Of a stretch of 64,000 nt of DNA, positions 43,740 through 52,306 are shown piece by piece. A program made the position numbers and the translations under genes. Location: positions 577,210-641,209 of the forward strand of contig JAAEQR010000072.1 of the NCBI GenBank assembly GCA_024231215.1, in the 5' to 3' direction. The notes beneath the pieces are model-generated. The model did not search any database. It was not told the DNA's origin and saw only the letters and a program-made list of their open reading frames with translations. Each line of letters opens with the position of its first letter. Within the stretch, counting starts at the first letter, position 1. This DNA comes from PVC group bacterium. Its GTDB lineage: Bacteria; Omnitrophota; Gorgyraeia; B26-G9.

Positions 43740-44495
43740 ATGAAAATATTATTGACAAACGATGACGGAATTTACGCAGAAGGGCTATATGCTTTATATA
43801 AAAAGTTGAGTAAGAATTTTGATGTTACAGTCTGTGCTCCGGAAGTAGAACAGAGTGCTATCGGGCATGCCATAACGATGAGAAGGCCTTTGCGGGTGCA
43901 AAAGGCCAATGGTAACGCGAAGCTTTCAGGATATGCGGTGAATGGAACTCCGGCTGATTGTGTTAAGATCGCAGTACGTACTTTATTGAAAAAGAAACCA
44001 GATCTGGTTATTTCCGGGATTAATCATGGTCCGAATCTTGGGGCTGATGTATTGTATTCCGGAACAGTATCTGCCGCGGCTGAGGGAGCAATTTTAGGGA
44101 TACCATCTATTGCAGTATCTTTAGCTACTTATCAGAATCACGACTTTCGTGGTGCTTCTGAAATTATGCTTAAATTAGCAAAATTGGTACAGAAGACAGG
44201 TTTGCCGAATGGGATGCTTTTAAATGTTAATGTGCCGGCGGTTCCAATGTCTAAGATACGCGGGATTCTAGCCACTAAGCAGGGGCGTTCCTTATATCAG
44301 GAGAATTTTGTCAAAAGGACTGATCCCCGCGGCCGGATGTATTATTGGCTGACCGGAAAGGTGAAATGGCTTAAAAAACCTAAAGATTCAGATATAAAAG
44401 CAATTGAGGAAAAATACGTTTCTGTAACGCCGTTACAATTTGATTTAACAGCGTATGATTTCATGCCAAAACTAAAAGAAATACTTGGAAAATAG
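43740..44495 (+). CDS. surE: 5'/3'-nucleotidase SurE
   Basis: Metal-dependent nucleoside monophosphatase. MKILLTNDDGIYAEGL holds the metal-binding DD; APEVEQSAIGHAIT, NGTPADCVK and SGINHGPNLGADVLYSGTVSAA are all family signatures. About 251 residues. The ATG at 43740 follows AAGGAG; a TTG is directly before it. Confidence 0.96.
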   Translation: MKILLTNDDGIYAEGLYALYKKLSKNFDVTVCAPEVEQSAIGHAITMRRPLRVQKANGNAKLSGYAVNGTPADCVKIAVRTLLKKKPDLVISGINHGPNLGADVLYSGTVSAAAEGAILGIPSIAVSLATYQNHDFRGASEIMLKLAKLVQKTGLPNGMLLNVNVPAVPMSKIRGILATKQGRSLYQENFVKRTDPRGRMYYWLTGKVKWLKKPKDSDIKAIEEKYVSVTPLQFDLTAYDFMPKLKEILGK

Positions 44496-44497
44496 AG

Positions 44498-44875
44498 ATG
44501 AAGAAAGAAGAAGATTTTCTGAAAATTTTAGATCGAATATGCCAGAAGGATGATCGATATGCTCAGGATGCATATCTTTTTGTGTTCACGGCTCTTACAC
44601 ATACAATGGGGCAGTTGAAAAGAAAAGGCCATATTACCGGTCAGGAGCTTTTATATGGAATCCGGCAGATTGCGATCAAAGAATACGGGAGGATGGCGCG
44701 CACGGTATTTGAGCACTGGGGGGTGAAAAACAGCGAAGATTTTGGCAACATTGTGTTTAATCTGGTAGAAGAAGAGTTATTAGGTAAAACAGATGCGGAC
44801 AGCATTAACGATTTTAAAAATAGTTACGATTTTAAGACGGTTTTTGAAGATGATTATGATTTCTTGTCCGGATAG
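44498..44875 (+). CDS. Minf_1886 family protein
   Basis: 125 residues with the family pattern RYAQDAYLFVFTALTHTM, then HITGQELLYGIRQIAIKEYG and TVFEHWGVKNSEDFGNIVF. The family is named from a Verrucomicrobia protein and is seen widely in PVC and related bacteria; function is unknown. It starts two bases after surE stops, so both are likely one unit. Confidence 0.8.
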   Translation: MKKEEDFLKILDRICQKDDRYAQDAYLFVFTALTHTMGQLKRKGHITGQELLYGIRQIAIKEYGRMARTVFEHWGVKNSEDFGNIVFNLVEEELLGKTDADSINDFKNSYDFKTVFEDDYDFLSG

Positions 44876-44919
44876 GAAAGCCTTACCCTAATAGTGCTGA
44901 AAAACATCAAATAGTGCCA

Positions 44920-44948
44920 TTGAAAATCGCAAAATTTTGTGGTATAAT
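44920..44948 (+). promoter_or_regulatory. Promoter of the structured RNA
   Basis: TTGAAA (44920-44925), exactly 17 bp, TATAAT (44943-44948). The predicted start at about 44955 lies four bases before the first base of the RNA closing stem. Confidence 0.75.
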
Positions 44949-44954
44949 TAATTA

Positions 44955-45221
44955 TAGAGTCGATAAAGGCAAACCCGTCGAAAGATGGGGACGGCACAAG
45001 AGGTCAACATACGTTGACGTTGTGCCCCTCAGAGAGAGTCGTAAGACTTTTTTTAAGGGCAAAGCCGCAGGCCTAATGTATTTGCGGAAGCTACAGCACT
45101 TGAAAGCCAGTCTCCAATGGCCCGATTGGGGAAGATTGATAAAGCTGTTAGCGGGGCAGCAGAATACTATGGTAGCTGGGTTGCCGAAAAAGGTCGCCGA
45201 CACCTTTATCGGCTTTTTTTT
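44955..45221 (+). ncRNA. Class I c-di-GMP (GEMM-I) aptamer-like RNA with two structured insertions
   Basis: AAAGGCAAACC, then stem CCCGTC/GATGGG closed by a GAAA tetraloop (44980-44983), then GGGACG, matches the 5' half of GEMM-I. GCAAAGCC resumes at 45059 after a 66-nt insertion that contains a 13-bp hairpin (44993-45026). CCTAAT (45072-45077) with TATGG (45168-45172) resembles the 11-nt tetraloop receptor; GTATT/AATAC extends it. An 80-nt insertion there has GCTACAGC/GCTGTTAGC and TCTCCAAT/ATTGGGGA stems. GGTAGCTGGGTTGCCG completes the aptamer. G20 of the Vc2 numbering is G, as in c-di-GMP rather than cGAMP binders. Both small open frames across it look non-coding. Confidence 0.72.
45196..45221 (+). 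terminator. Terminator at the end of the aptamer-like RNA, two alternative stems
   Basis: A local hairpin GCCGA/TCGGC (45196-45200 with 45209-45213) precedes T8. Alternatively CCTTTATCGGC (45203-45213) pairs with GTCGATAAAGG at the very 5' end (44959-44969), 11 bp with one G-U. The two cannot form together. Confidence 0.7.
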
Positions 45222-45261
45222 ATGCTTTTTTTCCGTAATTCCTTACTTTCCTTAAAAAAGT

Positions 45262-45290
45262 TTGCAAAATCCTTATCTATAATGTATAAT
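45262..45290 (+). promoter_or_regulatory. Promoter upstream of the tRNA-binding protein gene
   Basis: TTGCAA (45262-45267), 17 bp, TATAAT (45285-45290). Predicted start near 45297. Confidence 0.7.
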
Positions 45291-45305
45291 TATAAAGTTT
45301 ACTTC

Positions 45306-45327
45306 ACCCCTTATAAAAGGGGTTTTT
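45306..45327 (+). terminator. Hairpin with T-tract in the short leader
   Basis: ACCCCTT (45306-45312) with AAGGGGT (45317-45323), ATAA loop, then TTTTT. It begins only about 10 nt after the predicted transcript start and ends about 30 nt before the start codon, so it may attenuate the gene or stop a very short RNA. An SD (GGGGGAG) lies after it. Confidence 0.6.
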
Positions 45328-45356
45328 ATTGTGTTAATGTATAGGGGGAGTTATAG

Positions 45357-45677
45357 ATGGTAAGTTTTGATGATTTTAAGAAGGTAGAGCTTAAGATCGC
45401 CCGGATTATAGAGGTAATTGAGCATCCGAATGCGGATAAGCTGTATGTATTGAAGATAGAGGTAGGAGAGGTCCAAAAGCAGATAGTTGCGGGAATTCGT
45501 CTGCATTATACTAAGGAAGAGCTTGTTGGCAAGCAGATTGTGATTGTAGATAATCTGGAGCCAGTGATTTTAAGAGGAGAGGAGAGCCAGGGGATGCTGT
45601 TGGCTGCTTCTGATGGTGAACAACTTGCAGTTTTAACTCCGGATAGAGATATTGCTTCTGGAAGCCCAGTAAAGTAG
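45357..45677 (+). CDS. tRNA-binding OB-fold protein (Trbp111/MetRS C-terminal domain type)
   Basis: 106 residues forming one OB fold: FKKVELKIARIIEVIEHPNADKLYVLKI, QIVAGIRLHYTKEELVGKQIVIVDNLEP and SQGMLLAAS are the marks of the domain at the end of methionyl-tRNA synthetase, also found free as Trbp111 or CsaA. Here it stands alone; the MetRS catalytic part is not in the window. It may serve as a separate MetRS subunit. It lies between the RNA unit and the polysaccharide locus, with its own promoter. Confidence 0.88.
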   Translation: MVSFDDFKKVELKIARIIEVIEHPNADKLYVLKIEVGEVQKQIVAGIRLHYTKEELVGKQIVIVDNLEPVILRGEESQGMLLAASDGEQLAVLTPDRDIASGSPVK

Positions 45678-45713
45678 AATCTATAAATTATATGTAATAG
45701 TTTATCAAAATGA

Positions 45714-45741
45714 TTGACTTGTGAGGGGTTTGATGTATAAT
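45714..45741 (+). promoter_or_regulatory. Promoter of the polysaccharide/exosortase locus
   Basis: TTGACT (45714-45719), 16 bp, TATAAT (45736-45741). The predicted start near 45748 excludes the upstream in-frame ATG codons near 45735 as the secretin start and favours the TTG at 45778. Confidence 0.65.
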
Positions 45742-45777
45742 ATGATTAGTAAATTAATAATTAACGGGAGAGGGATC

Positions 45778-47274
45778 TTGACTCTAAAAAAAGGACTTTT
45801 AGCGTTCATATCTATTGTTATCTTTTCTTGTTTGTTTTCCCTATCTGTATTTTCTGCAGAAACATTAGTTAGTATCGAAGCTGATAATGAGAATATTGTT
45901 TCTGTGCTTAAGTCTATTGCAGAACAGGCTGAGGTCAATCTAGTTGTTAGTAAAAGTGTTAGCGGTACGGTTACGGTAAGTTTAAGCAATATTCCGCTTG
46001 AGCAGGCACTGGATTCTGTAGTTAAGTCTAATAATTATCTCTATAAGCAGGAAAATGACATCATAAACGTGTATTCTTACGAGGAAATAAAACAAGAAGA
46101 GCGTTTTTCTAAAGTAAGAACTCGTGTTTATACTTTAAAATATGCCGATGTTGCGGATTTACGGCGTATTTTATTATCTATGAAATCTTCCCGTGGTCGT
46201 ATTGAACTGAACGAAAAGGCCAACCAGGTAATTATCACTGATACCCAGGAAAAAATTGAAGAAGTAGAAATCGCAATTGCACGGCTTGATCAGCGACCGA
46301 TGCTTAAGAAATATCGTTTATTATTTGCCAAGGCAGCAGAGGTGCAGACAAAATTGCTGCAGGTTATTCCTCCGGCAAAGGGGGAAATTTTTGTTGATGA
46401 GCGGACTAATAGTATTGTGGTTAAGGCGACACCGGTGATTTTAAACGATGTTGACGAGCTTATTAGCGGCTGGGATGTGAAAAGCCGGCAGGTTCTTATC
46501 GAAGCAAAAATATTACAGGTTACTCTGGATAAAAGTGTAAAAACAGGTATTGATTGGCAGTATCTGAAGGGTAAATATAATCTTAATGGGAATTTTGCTC
46601 AGAATATTACCACTGGTTCTACGGTTCAGGTTGGAATGCTTGACCGCCGTAATTATACTGCGGTCTTAGAACTGTTAGAATCATCTTCAGATACCGATGT
46701 TCTTTCTTCGCCTAGAATAGTGGTTATGGATGGCAAAGAAGCAAGCATTCTGGTTGGAAGTAGTGAGCCTTATATGGTTCAGCAGAAAGACACAGATACC
46801 GGTTTAATTACTACGGAAACCAAATTCTTGGATGTAGGTATTAAATTAAATGTTCTTCCGACTATAACCGAAGATGGTTATGTGATTATGCAAATTCATC
46901 CGGAAGTAAGTTCTGCCCGCCGTGTTGCCGAAGTGGACAATGCTCTTGCAGTGGATACTACAGAAGCTGATACCACAATGATGGTTTTAAATGGTGACAC
47001 TGTGGTTCTGGGTGGTTTAATTAAAGATTCTCATAAGCTTACAGTGAATAAAGTTCCGGTGCTTGGTAATATTCCTGTGGTTGGCTTGTTTTTTCGTAAT
47101 GATGTAAAAGAAAAGGTTAAGCAGGAGCTGGTTGTTTTTATCACACCGCATATTATAGAGCCTAACGGTACAAATGATGTTTTAATGCGGGAGGCTCAGC
47201 GGATTGAAGATTTGACTAAGCGAAGTATGCTGCTCCGGCGCAAGATCGATGACAATAAAATCAAGAAGGAGTAA
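45778..47274 (+). CDS. Secretin (GspD/PilQ superfamily) at the head of the polysaccharide locus
   Basis: About 498 residues from a TTG start placed 4 nt after GGGAGAGGG. A signal peptide (LTLKKGLLAFISIVIFS...VFSAET) is followed by an STN domain (SIEADNENIVSVLKSI), two secretin N-domains (YTLKYADVADLRRIL; YRLLFAKAAEVQTKL) and the secretin core with VPVLGNIPVVGLFFRND and a FITPHIIEP end. It forms an outer-membrane ring. It differs from the pilus secretin at 15080, lacking its long tail, and is adjacent to Wzz-like and Wzx genes with no pilus or type II genes beside it. Confidence 0.9.
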   Translation: MTLKKGLLAFISIVIFSCLFSLSVFSAETLVSIEADNENIVSVLKSIAEQAEVNLVVSKSVSGTVTVSLSNIPLEQALDSVVKSNNYLYKQENDIINVYSYEEIKQEERFSKVRTRVYTLKYADVADLRRILLSMKSSRGRIELNEKANQVIITDTQEKIEEVEIAIARLDQRPMLKKYRLLFAKAAEVQTKLLQVIPPAKGEIFVDERTNSIVVKATPVILNDVDELISGWDVKSRQVLIEAKILQVTLDKSVKTGIDWQYLKGKYNLNGNFAQNITTGSTVQVGMLDRRNYTAVLELLESSSDTDVLSSPRIVVMDGKEASILVGSSEPYMVQQKDTDTGLITTETKFLDVGIKLNVLPTITEDGYVIMQIHPEVSSARRVAEVDNALAVDTTEADTTMMVLNGDTVVLGGLIKDSHKLTVNKVPVLGNIPVVGLFFRNDVKEKVKQELVVFITPHIIEPNGTNDVLMREAQRIEDLTKRSMLLRRKIDDNKIKKE

Positions 47275-47285
47275 TATAATTCCTT

Positions 47286-48887
47286 GTGAAAGAAATCTTT
47301 TCCAAACCTCAGGCTACAATAAGAGATTTACTCTTAATTCTTTTTCACCGCAAGAAGTATTTTTTACTTCCCGCACTTATAGTTTTCTTTACAGCTTCTA
47401 TCGGTAGTTTTTTTCTGCCTAAATATTACTCGTCTTCAGTGCTATTGTTGGTTCAGGACGAAAAAGTTATTAACCCATTGGCTAGAGAACAGCAGATATC
47501 TTATAGTGCAACCCAGGAAAATTTAGCAGAACAGTTGAGAACATTTTCAGAAAAGATACTTAATTTTCCTCAGTTGGTTATGGTTATCCAAAAGCTAGGA
47601 ATAGACCGCAATCTTTCTAATCCGTTGGATAGAGAAAAATTTATTCGTGCTATACGTAAACGTACAGATATTCGTCTGCGTTCTCCAGAAGTTATAGAAG
47701 TTAGATATGAAGATAAAGATCCTCAAATGGCTCGAAAACTGGTTAATACGTTAGTTAATTGTTTTATTGATTATAATCGACAGAAGAAAGAAGACTTAGC
47801 TTTAACTGGAGTTAAATTCGCAGAAGGGCAAGCTGAGGTATATAGAAAATATTTAGAAAAATCAGAAGAATCTTTGTATGAATTCCAAACTAAATTTTCT
47901 TTTCAAAATCCAGGTAAAGATACGGATATAAATGTTTCTTTGCTGATCAATCACCAAACATCACTTACTAATACTAAGCTTAATTTACAAGAGATTGAGA
48001 ATCAATTACAGAAATTGGATGACCAGCTTACCGGAAAGATTCCGGTGATGTTGAATGAAGACTTAATGCGTGCAAATCCGATCATTGAAAGTATTAATCA
48101 GCAGATTAAAACAAAACAGTTACAGATAGATGATCTTATGGTTCGGGAACCGGCTTCTGAACAGCTTTTGGATCTTGAGGTATCTTTGGATGCTTTAAGA
48201 CGGCGTTTGGTCGAAGAGACGGAAAAGATGATCGATAGTCAGACACGACAGACAGCTCCGTTGTTTTATAAACAGCTTGAGCAAAGAAGAGTGGAATATC
48301 AAGAGAGGATTAAAGAACTCAATAAACGTGTGATGGAATTAAATGGACTGGTAGAAAAATATGAATCTAGAATTGCTACCTTACCTGAACAAGATCGGGT
48401 TTATGCGGAATTACAGAGAGATACCCGGGTGAATAATAATATTTATGAGATGTTACGATTTAAGGTGGAAGAAAATAGACTGGATGCGATTGAGTTGCAA
48501 CAAAAAGGTACTCGTTATGAGGTTTTAGAATCTGGAAGAACCCCATTAAAACCTTCGAAACCCCAAAAATTATTGATTTCAATTATTGCGTTATTTTTAG
48601 GGATTATTACCGGTTTTGGCTGTGTGTTTTTAATTGAAGGGACCGACCATTCTTTTCGTACGGGGGAGGATGTCCGCAAATTTATTGATGTACCGTTTGT
48701 TGGCTCCACAAATATAATTTTGACTCAGGAAGAGTTTTCAGTAAAGCGTAGAAAACGTTTCAGTTCGATTGCGATATTTACTTTGGTTTTCGTGATTTTT
48801 ATTGTTATTGCAGTGGTTACTTCTTATGTTCAGGAGCAGAAACTTACCGAACGTGTGTTAAAAGAACAGATAGAGAATGAATTATGA
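47286..48887 (+). CDS. Wzz/GumC-type polysaccharide chain-length determinant
   Basis: 533 residues: a membrane helix near 30-50, the Wzz domain, a long periplasmic coiled coil (about 170-400) and a GNVR-like region (LPEQDRVYAELQRDTRVNN), then a C-terminal membrane helix (KLLISIIALFLGIITGFGCV). After it a further hydrophobic stretch (IAIFTLVFVIFIVIAVV) appears, one more than the standard two. It starts with a GTG. It controls chain length and co-operates with the following CpsD-like protein, whose start overlaps its end. Confidence 0.88.
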   Translation: MKEIFSKPQATIRDLLLILFHRKKYFLLPALIVFFTASIGSFFLPKYYSSSVLLLVQDEKVINPLAREQQISYSATQENLAEQLRTFSEKILNFPQLVMVIQKLGIDRNLSNPLDREKFIRAIRKRTDIRLRSPEVIEVRYEDKDPQMARKLVNTLVNCFIDYNRQKKEDLALTGVKFAEGQAEVYRKYLEKSEESLYEFQTKFSFQNPGKDTDINVSLLINHQTSLTNTKLNLQEIENQLQKLDDQLTGKIPVMLNEDLMRANPIIESINQQIKTKQLQIDDLMVREPASEQLLDLEVSLDALRRRLVEETEKMIDSQTRQTAPLFYKQLEQRRVEYQERIKELNKRVMELNGLVEKYESRIATLPEQDRVYAELQRDTRVNNNIYEMLRFKVEENRLDAIELQQKGTRYEVLESGRTPLKPSKPQKLLISIIALFLGIITGFGCVFLIEGTDHSFRTGEDVRKFIDVPFVGSTNIILTQEEFSVKRRKRFSSIAIFTLVFVIFIVIAVVTSYVQEQKLTERVLKEQIENEL

Positions 48888-49603
48888 AAGACAAAAGTTT
48901 CTTCAACGAATTTATAGCTAAGAGAAAAGACGAAAGTGGACTGGACCCAAGAATAGTTTCGTATTATGCCCCGGGGACTGCATTAACGGAACAATACAGG
49001 AGTATCCGTACGTACTTGAATTCTTTAGACGGCGGCAAAATGTGGCGTTCGGTGATGGTAAGCAGTGCAAATCGGGAAGAAGGTAGAACTCTTACTTCTG
49101 TAAATTTGGCTGTTACAATGGCTGAAGAAAAAGAAAAACGTGTTGTTTTAGTTAATACTGATTTTCGTTATCCAGCTATTGAAAAACTGTTGAATATTCA
49201 GGAAGGACAGGGACTTAGTAATTATTTAAATGATGAGGTTCCTTTAGATAAAATTTTAATAAATACAGCCGTTAATAATTTAACTGTTTTACCTCTTGGA
49301 ACGGCATTATCTAATCCTGCGGAGCTCATGGCTTCGAGCAAGATGAAGGATCTGATAAAAGAACTTGAGAAAAAATTTAATTATGTAATTCTTGATACCC
49401 CCGCTTTTATCCCTTTTGCCGACGCGCACAGTTTAGGATCATTGGTAGACGGTGTTTTATTGGTTGTGCAGGCTAGTAAGACACGTCGTGAAGTTGTCTG
49501 GAGAATGCAGGAACAATTAATGGGTGTGCGTGCCAGGTTGCTTGGTGTTATACTGACACATGTAGAATACCACATTCCGGAATATATACATCGGCACTTA
49601 TAA
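48884..49603 (+). CDS. CpsD/EpsB-like BY-kinase family ATPase with degenerate P-loop
   Basis: 239 residues of the MinD-like fold that pairs with Wzz proteins. The order is normal: ALTEQYRSIRTYLNS, P-loop SSANREEGRTLTS, A' VVLVNTDFRYP, switch YVILDTPAFIPFADA. The P-loop has G-R-T where active family members have G-K-S/T, and the A' motif has N-T-D where D-A/T-D is expected. The C-terminus has only two Tyr, no clear Tyr cluster. Likely a structural or ATP-poor regulator rather than a normal tyrosine autokinase. Confidence 0.85.
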   Translation: MKDKSFFNEFIAKRKDESGLDPRIVSYYAPGTALTEQYRSIRTYLNSLDGGKMWRSVMVSSANREEGRTLTSVNLAVTMAEEKEKRVVLVNTDFRYPAIEKLLNIQEGQGLSNYLNDEVPLDKILINTAVNNLTVLPLGTALSNPAELMASSKMKDLIKELEKKFNYVILDTPAFIPFADAHSLGSLVDGVLLVVQASKTRREVVWRMQEQLMGVRARLLGVILTHVEYHIPEYIHRHL

Positions 49604-49647
49604 TTTTAATTCTCTCTGGAAAATTTTAAGCAAATAAGGATATAAAG

Positions 49648-51105
49648 ATGCTTATCCGAAAGATCGGTCGTGCGGCAATAACCACATCTTTGTTTACCGG
49701 ATTATCTCTGGTTTTAATATTGGTGATCCAAAGCTTTATTGGTAGGACCTACGGTGCGATAGGGGTAGGTTTATATGCTACCTTTATGATGTTTATCAAT
49801 ATGTACTCATTGCTTTCGATTTTTGGTATGCCTACCGGGCTTTCAAAGATTGTGGCTGAATACGATGAAAAAGGTGAAAGTCGAAACATCTATAGCAGTG
49901 TTAATTCTACACTTATTTTTTCTATTCTAACATCTCTTCTTATTGGCTTTCTAGGATTTTATTTTACGCCGCGTATTGGTAAAATTTTACATGTTTCAAT
50001 ATCTCCTAAAGCTTCCTGGATTATCCTGATAACACTTATATTTTTTAATTTTGGTAAGATTTCCGAGGCTTTTAATCAAGGCCTATTAAAGGCATTTCGC
50101 AGTTCCTTGATCAAGGCTACGGCTTTTATGGGAATACTGTTGATGATCATATATTCTCTGTTTTTTAAACGCATAGATATTTATTATGCGATTGGGATAG
50201 GATATATCATTGCCGGGGTACTGGGGCTGTTTTTGTCCGTTAAGATAACAAGGGGTGGATTCTCTAAGGATTTGCTTTTTAAGATTATGAAGTTTTCTAT
50301 TCCAATTGCGTTGATGAGTCAGTTGTTTTTCATTTCGCAATGGATTGATAGATTTGCTTTAGGGGTATATATGGGGGTAGCTGAAATCGGGGTGTTTACC
50401 GCAGCTTCCAATATTATTCAGGGAGTACTGCATTTGCCGATGTCCTTAAGTCTTGTTTTACTGCCGTCTTATTCAAAGATTAATATTTATGGTAAAGATA
50501 AGTTGGAAAAGGCCTTTGATCTTAATCTTAAGGTATTGACTGTATTTTTATATATTTGTTCTGTTTTGCTATATCTATTTGCTGAAGATATAATCTATCT
50601 TTTGTTTGCTTCTAAAATTGAAGAGTTTAAAATGGCGATTCTGGTAACTAAGATACTAAGCGTTAATATTGCGCTTTCTGCAATTACAATACCGATTGCC
50701 AATCTGATTACCGGTGCTGGCAAACCTAAATTTATAGCAATTATATCTTTTATCGGGGTGGCGATCCAGACGGCACTGATCTTAGTACTTACGAAAAAAT
50801 TTGGGATTATCGGGACTGCGGCTGGGAGGGGAATAACACTTTTAATCATAGTTTTTATGGATGTATTTGTTTTGCTTAAGTTTTTTAAGATAAAACTTAA
50901 GTGGTTGAGTGTTTTCTCACCTTTGTTTGCCTGTGTAGGATCAATTGCAGTTTATATGCTTGCGATGTTTATTTTTAAAATAAAAATTATCGCTGCGATT
51001 CTTTTAGGTTTGAGTTACGCATTGTTTGTATATAGGTTTATATTAAGCGGGGAAGATATAAGGTTGTTAAAGAAAGCTTTTATTGGACAAAAAGGAATAG
51101 ACTGA
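49648..51105 (+). CDS. Wzx-type oligosaccharide flippase
   Basis: 485 residues with 12-14 membrane spans, start RKIGRAAITTSLFTGLSLV and a PST/MVF-like mid region (MSLSLVLLPSYSKI). It moves lipid-linked sugar repeats across the inner membrane. A gap of 44 bp follows the CpsD-like gene; a GT4 gene follows. Confidence 0.88.
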   Translation: MLIRKIGRAAITTSLFTGLSLVLILVIQSFIGRTYGAIGVGLYATFMMFINMYSLLSIFGMPTGLSKIVAEYDEKGESRNIYSSVNSTLIFSILTSLLIGFLGFYFTPRIGKILHVSISPKASWIILITLIFFNFGKISEAFNQGLLKAFRSSLIKATAFMGILLMIIYSLFFKRIDIYYAIGIGYIIAGVLGLFLSVKITRGGFSKDLLFKIMKFSIPIALMSQLFFISQWIDRFALGVYMGVAEIGVFTAASNIIQGVLHLPMSLSLVLLPSYSKINIYGKDKLEKAFDLNLKVLTVFLYICSVLLYLFAEDIIYLLFASKIEEFKMAILVTKILSVNIALSAITIPIANLITGAGKPKFIAIISFIGVAIQTALILVLTKKFGIIGTAAGRGITLLIIVFMDVFVLLKFFKIKLKWLSVFSPLFACVGSIAVYMLAMFIFKIKIIAAILLGLSYALFVYRFILSGEDIRLLKKAFIGQKGID

Positions 51106-51113
51106 GTGACAAT

Positions 51114-52292
51114 ATGAATGTTTTGATTCTGAGCTCAGATTATTACGGAAATATAGGTGGGAAGACAACACATATTTTGATGTTGGAAAAAGGTTTACGA
51201 GAACAAGGATATAGTGTTGAAACATTTTATTTTATTGATCATCAAAACTTTTTTATAAAAGTCTTAGTTAGCGGATTAGGCAGAGTATTTGATCTGTTTA
51301 AAATAGGTGTATTTTATCGCAATAGCATGCTTAAGCTTATATTGCGATGTATACTTAAGAGTTATTTAAAGACAAAACAGTTTGATGTTATTAATGCACA
51401 GGATCCTGTTGCTTTACTGGCTGCAAGTGAGTGTTCTGGTGGAGAACCTTTAGTATTGACGAATCATGGAGAATTGACTAATGAGCTTAAAGCCTCAGGG
51501 CAACTACAGGGCTTGAGAGAAAAAAATTGTATCTTAAATATGGAGAAGAGTTCTTATGAGGTTGCGGATAAGATAATTGTTGTGGATGAACGCATAAAGA
51601 AGCATGTTATTGATATATTACCGCAAGCAAAGGATAAAGTTTTTAAGTTATATAATTTCATGGATGTGCTTAATTTTCGTAAGAAAATAGATTCTGTGTT
51701 TGTTGCAGATGTAAAAAAAGAATTCAACCTGAACCCGGATAAAAATCATGTTTTAGCTTCTCGTCGTCTGGTTTTAAAAAATGGAGTAATGTTTGCAGTT
51801 AAATCTTTAGAGATTTTATTAAAGAAGTATAAGGTTTCAGGACATGTGTTACTTATTGTTGGATCCGGGCCGGAGTTATTGGAGTTGAAAAAATATGTAG
51901 AGGACAAAGATCTTAAAGAGGTAGTTTTGTTTGTTGGCGACATTGCGTATGAAGAGATGTTTAAATATTACCGGGTTGCTAGTGCGGTTTTAGTTCCGTC
52001 TATAGATGTAGATGGGTACAAAGAGGCTACTTCACTATCTGTTTTGGAAGCAATGGTTGCTGGAGTCCCGGTAATTGCTTCGCGTTTAGGAGGTTTAGCT
52101 GAGATTATTGAGAATGAACGCACTGGAATTCTTGTTGAACAAAAGGACGCAGAAGGAATCGCCCAGGCTATATTAAAGCTTTCAAATAATCAGGAATATA
52201 CTTCTAGGCTGACCCGGAATGCTTATGATTATGTTTTGCATAATCATAATTATAAAGAAGCAGTCCAGAAAGTAATCGCAATATATTCATAA
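51114..52292 (+). CDS. GT4 family glycosyltransferase
   Basis: 392 residues, GT-B fold. The C-terminal nucleotide-sugar site has SLSVLEAMVAGVPVIASRLGG (E-x7-E type) and an acceptor-side NHGELTNELK. Donor and acceptor sugars cannot be read. Part of the contiguous polysaccharide run. Confidence 0.88.
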   Translation: MNVLILSSDYYGNIGGKTTHILMLEKGLREQGYSVETFYFIDHQNFFIKVLVSGLGRVFDLFKIGVFYRNSMLKLILRCILKSYLKTKQFDVINAQDPVALLAASECSGGEPLVLTNHGELTNELKASGQLQGLREKNCILNMEKSSYEVADKIIVVDERIKKHVIDILPQAKDKVFKLYNFMDVLNFRKKIDSVFVADVKKEFNLNPDKNHVLASRRLVLKNGVMFAVKSLEILLKKYKVSGHVLLIVGSGPELLELKKYVEDKDLKEVVLFVGDIAYEEMFKYYRVASAVLVPSIDVDGYKEATSLSVLEAMVAGVPVIASRLGGLAEIIENERTGILVEQKDAEGIAQAILKLSNNQEYTSRLTRNAYDYVLHNHNYKEAVQKVIAIYS

Positions 52293-52306
52293 CCAAGAAA
52301 TGTTTA

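Noticed and set aside
44955-45221. 3',3'-cGAMP specificity of the aptamer
   Set aside because: cGAMP-selective GEMM variants have A at the G20 position; here it is G, which favours c-di-GMP.
44914-45255. Open frames of 113 and 83 codons on the two strands across the structured RNA
   Set aside because: They lack ribosome sites and cover aptamer-like helices; composition is not protein-like and the closing stem would be translated. The structured RNA explains the sequence better.
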